Source: CAZWZG01 sp964638245 (GTDB lineage Bacteria; Pseudomonadota; Alphaproteobacteria; Rhodobacterales; Rhodobacteraceae). Taken from it: a DNA stretch of 11,762 bases. The notes beneath the pieces were generated by a model. It was not told where the DNA came from. It did no database searches and saw nothing but the letters and a program-made list of their open reading frames with translations. Numbering within the stretch: position 1 is the stretch's first letter; every line of letters begins with the position of its first letter. Of this stretch, positions 6,871 through 11,762 are shown in pieces. The translations under genes and the position numbers were made by a program. The stretch spans positions 1 through 11,762 of the forward strand of contig CAZWZG010000094.1 of assembly GCA_964638245.1 (NCBI GenBank), given 5' to 3'.

Positions 6871-7575
6871 ATGATGTCAATTGCGCGAAACGTCTGGTGG
6901 GTCCGGCATGTTCTTGTTGTGATCTTCGCAGTGCTTGCAACTGCGCTTTTTCTCTACAGCCGCGCCGAGTGGTCCCCGATGCATCGCTGGAACCGGGCCA
7001 TCGGAGACGTGTCACTGGTCCTGATTGCCATGGCAATGATGCTTGGGCCGCTGTCGCGGCTCTGGCGCAGCGCGGCGCGCGTCTTGCCCTACCGTCGGGA
7101 GCTCGGGATATACGCGGTTGTTCTGGCATTCATCCATGCGACGATCATCCTGTTTGGCTGGGTCGAACTGGATCTGATGCGCCTGTTCGGGTTCGAGTTC
7201 CACCCCGGGCTGCAACGCTATGTCATGGTCAATCATGGCTTTGCGCTGGCGAATGTTCTGGGTCTGCTGGGATTGATCTACGGCCTCGTTCTGGGGCTGA
7301 CATCGAATGATCTCAGCCTGCGCCTAATGGGGAACAACATCTGGAAATACGTCCAGCGCGGGACGTACGTGCTGTGGTGGTTGAGCGTGGCGCATACCGC
7401 TTATTTCCTGTTCATCCATTTTCTGGACTTCCATCGGCAAACACCCGAACCGAACTGGGCGCAGTGGCCTTTCGTTGCACTTGTCGTCCTTGTTCTTGGC
7501 CTGCAGATTGCAGCCTCGACGGTAACATGGCGAAAGTCGCTTGGTGGCGGAGCAAAGGCGGCGGTGGCCGAATAG
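6871..7575 (+). CDS. ferric-reductase-like transmembrane haem protein
   Basis: A 234-residue protein with about six membrane helices and the layout of the ferric-reductase-like transmembrane domain (as in MsrQ/YedZ). The segment RRELGIYAVVLAFIHA places His89 in a helix after an Arg pair, and VLWWLSVAHTAYF places His175, with His183 eight residues on; these are the likely b-haem ligands. There is no cytosolic FAD/NAD(P)H domain, so electrons must come from quinol or a partner protein. The short Ala/Gly tail is unremarkable. AGAGG about 10 bases upstream supports the ATG at 6871; Met2 is also possible. No msrP-like partner lies next to it, so an MsrQ role is not supported. It is followed by a 113-base gap to a convergent gene. 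Confidence 0.85.
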   Translation: MMSIARNVWWVRHVLVVIFAVLATALFLYSRAEWSPMHRWNRAIGDVSLVLIAMAMMLGPLSRLWRSAARVLPYRRELGIYAVVLAFIHATIILFGWVELDLMRLFGFEFHPGLQRYVMVNHGFALANVLGLLGLIYGLVLGLTSNDLSLRLMGNNIWKYVQRGTYVLWWLSVAHTAYFLFIHFLDFHRQTPEPNWAQWPFVALVVLVLGLQIAASTVTWRKSLGGGAKAAVAE

Positions 7576-7688
7576 CCCGATGCGCCTGTCCGTGTTTTGG
7601 TCGAGGGCATCTGGGTTGGTGAACACCTGCCAAAGGAATGCAGCCGGTCCCGCTTGCATGGTTGGACGAAGATGCCTGAGGTGCCGTG

Positions 7689-8135
7689 CTAATCCTTTGG
7701 CTCGACGCAAGGCTCCCAATCCCAAAGACGGTTCATTGTCGCAAACAGGAACGAGGCCGACCAGGCAATCAACAATAGCCCGTTGAGCGCCTCGACTCCG
7801 ACGAGAAACCGCAGATGCCCGGTCGGGACGATGTCCCCGATCCCGAGCGAAGTGTAGATGACGGCCGAAAAGTAAAGGTAGTCTAGCGAATGTGCCATGG
7901 CGGCCCCTTCGAAGCCACCGATCTGGAAAAATGTCGCCGCAATCCAGAAGCCACCCGCGAAGAGCCCGATCTGCAAAAGGTGCGTGACAAACAGAAGGCT
8001 CACGATGGAAAGCACGCGCGTGTGCGGCCGCATTGGAATCGATGCCATGCGGCCGGAGCAGAAGCGTAGCGACAGCAGGTGCAAATAGGCCGTTGCGACG
8101 AAAAGTCCGACGGATATAGCGATCGAGATGAGCAA
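7689..8135 (-). CDS. small potassium-channel-like protein
   Basis: A 148-residue membrane protein with an N-terminal helix (about 3-23), a second helix (about 43-68), a pore loop, and a last helix (about 112-133). The pore carries TSLGIGD at 95-101, a variant of the K+ selectivity filter (usual TVGYGD), followed by IVPTGHLRF as in two-helix ion channels of the Ion_trans_2 type. There is no cytosolic RCK or nucleotide-binding domain. The start is uncertain: a TTG at 8133-8135 is used, with an in-frame stop just upstream, and AAAAGG sits immediately before it without the usual spacing. The next Met is at residue 30, inside the fold. Its link to metal genes is unclear. Confidence 0.75.
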   Translation of the reverse strand: MLISIAISVGLFVATAYLHLLSLRFCSGRMASIPMRPHTRVLSIVSLLFVTHLLQIGLFAGGFWIAATFFQIGGFEGAAMAHSLDYLYFSAVIYTSLGIGDIVPTGHLRFLVGVEALNGLLLIAWSASFLFATMNRLWDWEPCVEPKD

Positions 8136-8311
8136 CCTTTTGACCCTATGTTAATCCTGATGTCAAAGTCTTGGGATTGAACGAATGTTTGGGGACGGGA
8201 TAGCACAGAATGTCCTGAAGTTTCAGGTCGCATGTGCCTGGCAATTCACATTTTCGGCTCAAACGAAAGAACACGTGGCATCGCATCGGGAACATCGGGT
8301 ACGGACATCTA

Positions 8312-8338
8312 TGCCCCGCGCTGAAACAGCGCGGGGCA
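8312..8338 (-). terminator. strong hairpin after copCD
   Basis: TGCCCCGCGCTG and CAGCGCGGGGCA are perfect 12-base arms with a 3-base loop, beginning 41 bases past the copD stop. The stem is very GC-rich. There is no U tract on either strand after it, so it may be a processing or stability hairpin or a bidirectional barrier rather than a canonical intrinsic terminator. Confidence 0.7.
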
Positions 8339-8379
8339 CACGGATTGGTTGGAACTTGTCAGTCTGTCACGGTCCCGCA

Positions 8380-9258
8380 TCAGAGATTTACTGGCGGTGT
8401 CGTAACAGATGTCAGCGTAGCCGTCGCAATCAGGATGACCCCGACTGCCAGACTCTCCAGCTTTATGGATCGGCGCAAGTGTCGGGCCGCATTCGGCTGG
8501 GACTGTGCAAGAGCCGGGACAAACCTCAGTTTGTTCAGCGCAGCAAGACCCATTAATCCGGAAACGACGGCAACTTTTGCCACGAGTGTCCACCCATAGG
8601 CTGTGGTGATCAGCCCATTGAACGAGCCCACCATCAGCCACGCAAATGTCACCCCGACCAGAACCAGGATTGCAACGGTTCCGCTTGCCAAAACGCCGAA
8701 CCGATGCAGCAGGTCCGCACCTTTCAAGGTCGCTGTGGCTCTATGGAGGGGAGCGAGTGCCCCAACCCAGAAGGCTGCCGCCAGCAGATGCACGGTCAAG
8801 AGACCTGCCAGAAGCCAACGCGGATCCCCAAGGGAATGGCCGACGAAGGTGTAGGACGCTGCGATCAGCAGCGCCCCGAGGAGTCCCGCACCCGTCCCGA
8901 TCATACCTCGGAACAAAAGTCCCAGAACCATGACAAGGCCAATGCTGCGCAAGACTGCCGCGGTTCCCAAGGGAGACTCCCAGACAAATCCAAGCATCAT
9001 CGGATCAACGGCACCCGAAAATCCCATCCCGGAGATCCGGGCGGCCCTGATGCCAAAACGAACCGCAAGGACTGTCAGGCCAAGCGCAACGGCGACGAGA
9101 GCGATGTTGCGGGCAACACGGCGGGACGCTTCAGGCGCATGTGGAAATGACGCCAAGAACAACGCGCCGCCCATTGCCAATAAAGCCGCCGTATACCCCG
9201 CTGCCTTGGCCAAAATGGCCAGGACTCCCAGTGCCTCGATGGGCGCGAGACCTTCCAT
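8380..9258 (-). CDS. copD: copper resistance protein CopD
   Basis: A 292-residue inner-membrane protein with about eight helices, normal for the CopD/PcoD/YebZ family. Conserved features are VGHSLGDPRW near 139-148, VHLLAAAFWVGAL at 156-168 (His and Trp in a helix), and the C-terminal SIKLESLAVGVILIATA with the TTPP end. CopD acts with periplasmic CopC in handling or importing copper across the inner membrane. The ATG follows the copC stop after 3 bases, so the two are one translational unit on the minus strand. The family match is secure. Whether this pair takes copper in or helps resist it is not visible from sequence. Confidence 0.93.
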   Translation of the reverse strand: MEGLAPIEALGVLAILAKAAGYTAALLAMGGALFLASFPHAPEASRRVARNIALVAVALGLTVLAVRFGIRAARISGMGFSGAVDPMMLGFVWESPLGTAAVLRSIGLVMVLGLLFRGMIGTGAGLLGALLIAASYTFVGHSLGDPRWLLAGLLTVHLLAAAFWVGALAPLHRATATLKGADLLHRFGVLASGTVAILVLVGVTFAWLMVGSFNGLITTAYGWTLVAKVAVVSGLMGLAALNKLRFVPALAQSQPNAARHLRRSIKLESLAVGVILIATATLTSVTTPPVNL

Positions 9259-9261
9259 CAG

Positions 9262-9606
9262 TCAGCCCTCTACATCAAAGGAGAAGCTGCCCTGCATCGG
9301 GTGCCCGTCCGGCGAAAGTGCGCGCCAATCTACCGAATAGCTTCCGGCAATCAGGTCTTCGGCTGGAACTGCACGAAACTCGGTCACCGCATCCATGCCG
9401 GTTTCACGGTCAATCGCCACTTCGCCATCCGGGCCGGCAACTGTAATCGCGATCACGCGCATCGGGTTGTCAAAGCGCATTTCGATAACGTCAACAGTCT
9501 CAACCGTGGCTTCGTTTGCTGGCGTGGTCTTTTCGGCCGTGGCATGGGCGAATGCGCCAGATGCCATGAACGTCAAAGCGACAGCGGCGATAAGTGTCTT
9601 TTTCAT
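9262..9606 (-). CDS. copC: periplasmic copper-binding protein CopC
   Basis: A 114-residue precursor with a Sec signal peptide (1-20, MKKTLIAAVALTFMASGAFA). Cleavage would leave His21 as the free N-terminal residue, as in mature CopC. The Cu(II) site is completed by Asp100 and His102 in SPDGHPMQG; VDWRALSPDGHP is the family signature. The Met-rich Cu(I) loop of Pseudomonas CopC is absent, so this is a Cu(II)-site-only type. The ATG at 9606 is chosen for the signal peptide and an AAAGGAAA site about 6 bases upstream; the frame extends further up without a signal. It leads the copCD operon. Confidence 0.94.
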   Translation of the reverse strand: MKKTLIAAVALTFMASGAFAHATAEKTTPANEATVETVDVIEMRFDNPMRVIAITVAGPDGEVAIDRETGMDAVTEFRAVPAEDLIAGSYSVDWRALSPDGHPMQGSFSFDVEG

Positions 9607-10129
9607 AGTTGGTTTCCTTTTGTCATTGTTGTGGCGCGAACCTCGTCCGGCCGGTTTGTGGGTATGACGCATGATCAGTCGTCAGTTTCGGAAGCCCGCC
9701 CTTTGGGCGTGCAGGTTTTTGTTGGGATCGATGCGATCGATGTGTGGATGTATCGATGCAGTTCGTTCAGCCATCGCGCAGGCGTGGCCTTCGTCAAAAC
9801 TGCACGGCGTGATCTGGTTCCGGTCCTTGGGCTACCAGCCGCTGATTGGTGCGCGCGGGATGGGACGGTCTGTGATCGACGCCTATCTTGCGCATAACCA
9901 GCGGACGGTGGAAAGGTCGGAGGATGCGATCGCCCTCCATTGACCTCTTTGGCACCAAAGGACAAGGCGCGGTAAGTGGATCGATCAGATAGTCGGTGTA
10001 TGCACGTGTGCTGTACAAACCTGGCTATATCAGCGTGTTTTCTCGATAGATCTGCGCGCTAAGCGCTGCCCACTGGAACCGGGACCCGTACGGTTCTTTT
10101 GCGCGATCACGCGCCTGACCGTTTTCCCG
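9607..10129. other. 523-base region between copC and the next gene
   Basis: The part next to copC (9607-9670) should hold the copCD promoter; a CCGGCCGG palindrome sits at 9647-9654, with no clear -10/-35 or CueR-type dyad. A 90-codon plus-strand open frame (9671-9943) and overlapping frames on both strands show no signal peptide, helix or family motif, and are not called. ATCGATG occurs three times at 9727, 9736 and 9752. Near 10076-10114 there are two small hairpins. Confidence 0.5.
10076..10100 (+). terminator. possible short intrinsic terminator
   Basis: GAACCG (10076-10081) and CGGTTC (10091-10096) form a 6-base stem with a 9-base loop, followed directly by TTTT. A GCGCG-ATCA-CGCGC hairpin follows at 10101-10114. 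The stem is short for a terminator and no called plus-strand gene ends nearby. On the minus strand both hairpins lie just past the end of the gene at 10130 and could end its transcript. Confidence 0.3.
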
Positions 10130-10450
10130 CTAGACAAATCGCGGCGGTTTGAGCGGACCGGATAGGGACGCATCGGTCATGGAAATGTCAGTCGCGAAAA
10201 ACCGATTGCCTTCAGCGCTCACATACACTTCGTCATATGCGTCGCAGAATAGTTCCAGGCCTTGCGCGTGGTGGCAGGACTGGACGATGTCGTGGCTGCT
10301 TTCGTTGCCGTCCTGATCTCCCGACGCGGCAATTTCAACGGCGGCGGGATGCGGATGCTTGCCACCTGTCGCGAACTCCTCCACACCCACTCCGAAAAGC
10401 GCGATCGCAAGCCCGAGCACGAGGATCAAAACTGTGCGAACCAAAACCAT
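10130..10450 (-). CDS. small exported Cys/His-containing protein
   Basis: A 106-residue protein with an N-terminal hydrophobic segment (about 3-22, VLVRTVLILVLGLAIALFGV) that reads as a signal peptide or anchor. It is followed by a polar domain with HPHP at 32-35, His53, the Cys59-His60-His61 cluster and Cys69. It ends in a Pro/Arg segment (GPLKPPRFV). Size and layout recall the CzcI-type small periplasmic proteins near metal efflux operons, but no diagnostic motif proves that. The ribosome site before the ATG is weak (AGGTCAG), and a GTG/TTG start a few codons later is possible. It stands alone on the minus strand with a palindrome at 10484-10497 upstream. Confidence 0.55.
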   Translation of the reverse strand: MVLVRTVLILVLGLAIALFGVGVEEFATGGKHPHPAAVEIAASGDQDGNESSHDIVQSCHHAQGLELFCDAYDEVYVSAEGNRFFATDISMTDASLSGPLKPPRFV

Positions 10451-10483
10451 GCCGCTGACCTAATGAGGAGATTTTTTTGCTTC

Positions 10484-10497
10484 AAGAGGCCTCTTGT
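10484..10497. promoter_or_regulatory. 14-base perfect palindrome
   Basis: CAAGAGGCCTCTTG is fully self-complementary, 34 bases upstream of the minus-strand gene starting at 10450, next to an A/T run. The position fits an operator overlapping that gene's promoter; the regulator is unknown. Confidence 0.35.
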
Positions 10498-10635
10498 ATC
10501 TGTTTGTCGCAATGCTCGAAATATGGGCATTCTCCGACCCGGCCCGGTTGACCTGCCGACGGTTCGTGGTGAGCCACGACGCGCGGCGCGCCCGACCTCC
10601 CGCGACCCGGCCTAGCGTCACGAACGCAACACGCA

Positions 10636-10655
10636 TCAGACCATTGACGTCTTTC
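10636..10655 (+). repeat. right copy of a 20/21-base direct repeat
   Basis: TCAGACCATTGACGTCTTTC, matching 2321-2341 in the same direction except for one missing G. It lies in gene-poor DNA between the exported Cys/His protein gene and the conjugation remnant. The two copies start 8315 bases apart and enclose all the metal-related genes. Confidence 0.6.
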
Positions 10656-11182
10656 CCTTCGGCTCGAAATCCTATTGCAAGCGTTGGATCGGCACCAAGC
10701 GTGACGGCTTTTTACGGTGACGCGGTGTCCCAACCAGGAGCTGCATCACAAGCTGCTCTCGCCGGAGGACGCCCATGACTTTCGCCAAGGGACGGCCTGT
10801 AATCTGGACTATCCGCTGGCGGAGATGTGGGGAGGGCAACTGAAACGCACTCAGCCGCTCGTTTCTGGCGGCAGGTATTGTCATTTCCGGTATGCGCGCG
10901 CGAAGCGTTAGAGACCTACGAGTCAATAGACTTTGATCAAAGGCGAAAGGAAAATCGCGAAATCTTTTCAACACCCTGTGTCGGATAATTGATGCAAGAT
11001 CAGCTCTGTGAATTCTCGTTGTCAAAATCTCTAGGTCTCGCGATCCGTTGGAATCGGAAAAATCGTCGCTTCTTTTCGATGGAGGATCGGACCGACTCCG
11101 TAGCGACCTGATGCGGCTAGGGCGCGTCAATGTGCGATCCGTGTGCAAATCGATCCGCCTCAGGGTCTGCGACCAAAGATGC

Positions 11183-11310
11183 TTAACCTTGCTCGCCATC
11201 GGGTTGTGCTTGCGCTTCCGGCGGCTTCTTGCGGTTGGTCCGTGAACCCGCCTTGCGCGCTGTTGCGAACCCACGGTCGGTTGACATGAAGCGAGCAAGC
11301 ATGAGGGTCT
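11183..11310 (-). pseudogene. C-terminal remnant of a DUF2274 gene
   Basis: The minus-strand frame that opens at the trbI break reads TLMLARFMSTDRGFATARKA and then a Lys/Pro/Gln-rich tail to a TAA at 11183-11185. The LARFM-TDR-FA-AR pattern is the conserved end of DUF2274 proteins, short proteins encoded directly after trbI in alphaproteobacterial trb modules. About 39 codons remain, with no ribosome site before either internal ATG (11302 or 11287), and an in-frame TAG at 11308-11310 at the junction. The N-terminal part is gone. Order and direction relative to trbI are as expected, so this is a deletion remnant and not a new small gene. Confidence 0.65.
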
Positions 11311-11762
11311 ATCAAAGACATTCGACGTCACCTGTGCCGAGATCTGGCCGGGAAGGTCGGAGCGCAGGCCGGTGATCAGGGCGGCCGGGATCACCGTGCC
11401 GGCCTGCAGGATGTAGGGGTTTGGCGGCGGCACTATGGGTTGCGCACTGACGGTGTCCGTGTCTCCGGGACGGGTGAGGAACGCCTCCCGGCCGGAAATC
11501 GGATCGCTTGCCGTAGGGCTGCCCAATGTGGAGGGGAAGAGCGCGCCGGTCGCGGGGGAGGTTGGTGTGGCCTGTGTTCCGCTGCGCGGCACGGTTTGCG
11601 CCTCGGCGAAAAGGGCGCTCAGCCGGGCGGCGTCGAGTTCCTGGAGACGGCGTTGTTCCTCCGGATCGACTGTGGGGGCCAATGGACCGGAAAGTGGCGG
11701 TGCCGGGACCGGCTGGCCGCGATCTTGCGCCCCAAGGATGGCGCGGCCCAACTCACCGGGCA
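11311..11762 (-). pseudogene. trbI: trbI (VirB10-like) truncated at its 3' end
   Basis: Middle part of TrbI, the VirB10-type protein that spans from inner to outer membrane in a type IV secretion channel for conjugation. The visible part begins PGELGRAILGAQDRGQPVP at the window edge, then PEEQRRLQELDAARLSALF, a Pro/Thr/Ser linker, and the start of the beta-barrel domain (PPPNPYILQAGTVIPAALIT, LRSDLPGQISAQVTSNVFD). After NVFD (about 11311) the homologous sequence stops. The frame runs on for about 210 codons of unrelated sequence to 10672. Most of the C-terminal barrel is therefore missing and the protein cannot form a working channel. The N-terminal part lies outside the window. Confidence 0.85.

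Larger units (their letters stand above)
10451..11182. other. 732-base gene-poor region
   Basis: No convincing gene was found on either strand. Open frames in this stretch are short, change frame often, and lack ribosome sites or domain motifs. The plus-strand frame 10717-10911 (starting MTRCPNQELHHKLL) is the most protein-like but remains unassigned. The region from about 10911 to 11060 is visibly richer in A/T than its surroundings. It holds the right copy of the direct repeat (10636), a palindrome at 10484-10497 and another at 10931-10942 (CTTTGATCAAAG). It is probably eroded intergenic DNA between the metal genes and the conjugation remnant. Confidence 0.55.

Noticed and set aside
9671..9943. 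90-codon plus-strand open frame divergent from copC
   Set aside because: No ribosome site, signal, helix or family motif. A neighbouring frame briefly resembles an IS110 start (FVGID), but the rest does not follow that family.
10482..10733. Minus-strand frame ending in a Cys-containing stretch (ECPYFEHCDK)
   Set aside because: It briefly recalls the C-terminus of a MerR-type metal regulator, but no helix-turn-helix or dimer helix precedes it and no ribosome site supports it.
10931..10942. CTTTGATCAAAG palindrome as an FNR/FixK box
   Set aside because: FNR-type sites need TTGAT and ATCAA separated by four bases; here the halves overlap with no spacer and no gene start is near.
10672..11310. 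Continuation of the trbI reading frame as a 359-residue protein
   Set aside because: Similarity to TrbI ends at about 11311; the remaining codons are Arg/Ser-rich read-through of unrelated DNA past the deletion junction.

Overview
The window looks like part of an accessory region of an alphaproteobacterium, probably Rhodobacterales or a close relative, on a plasmid or integrative conjugative element. That placement is an inference from three things: high-GC coding sequence, the protein families present, and a broken trbI followed by the tail of a DUF2274 gene, an order typical of alphaproteobacterial trb modules. No rRNA, tRNA, CRISPR array or intact transposase was found. Both window ends cut through genes or open frames.

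Layout. (1) 1-2284, plus strand: a cyclopropane-fatty-acyl-phospholipid synthase translationally coupled (ATGA) to an EamA/DMT-type exporter. (2) 2389-5250, plus strand: a run of short genes for membrane or envelope proteins. These are a DUF5676 two-helix protein, a CBS-CBS-BON protein, a 33-residue one-helix protein, a secreted c-type cytochrome with a very acidic histidine-containing tail, a 57-residue cysteine-rich peptide, and a DUF2933 protein with a His/Gly tail. (3) 5509-7575, plus strand: an APC-family permease with a histidine-rich N-terminus, then a ferric-reductase-like haem membrane protein. (4) 7689-9606, minus strand: a small K+-channel-like protein, then copC-copD ending in a strong hairpin. 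(5) 10130-10450, minus strand: a small exported Cys/His protein. (6) 10451-11762: a gene-poor stretch, then a deletion scar joining the front part of trbI to the last 39 or so codons of a DUF2274 gene.

Regions 2 to 5 look like a metal-handling island, most likely for copper. CopC binds Cu(II) in the periplasm and CopD sits in the inner membrane. DUF2933 and DUF5676 proteins are commonly found beside copper and heavy-metal efflux genes. Several other products carry Cys, His or acidic clusters suited to metal binding, and the cytochrome and the ferric-reductase-like protein add a redox element. The usual core parts (P1B-type ATPase, multicopper oxidase, RND pump, MerR or two-component regulator) are not in the window, so this is either the accessory half of a larger cluster or an eroded one.

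A near-identical 20/21-base direct repeat occurs at 2321 and 10636. It brackets the metal-related genes almost exactly, separating them from the lipid/exporter operon on one side and the conjugation remnant on the other. It is the best candidate here for a mobilisation boundary.
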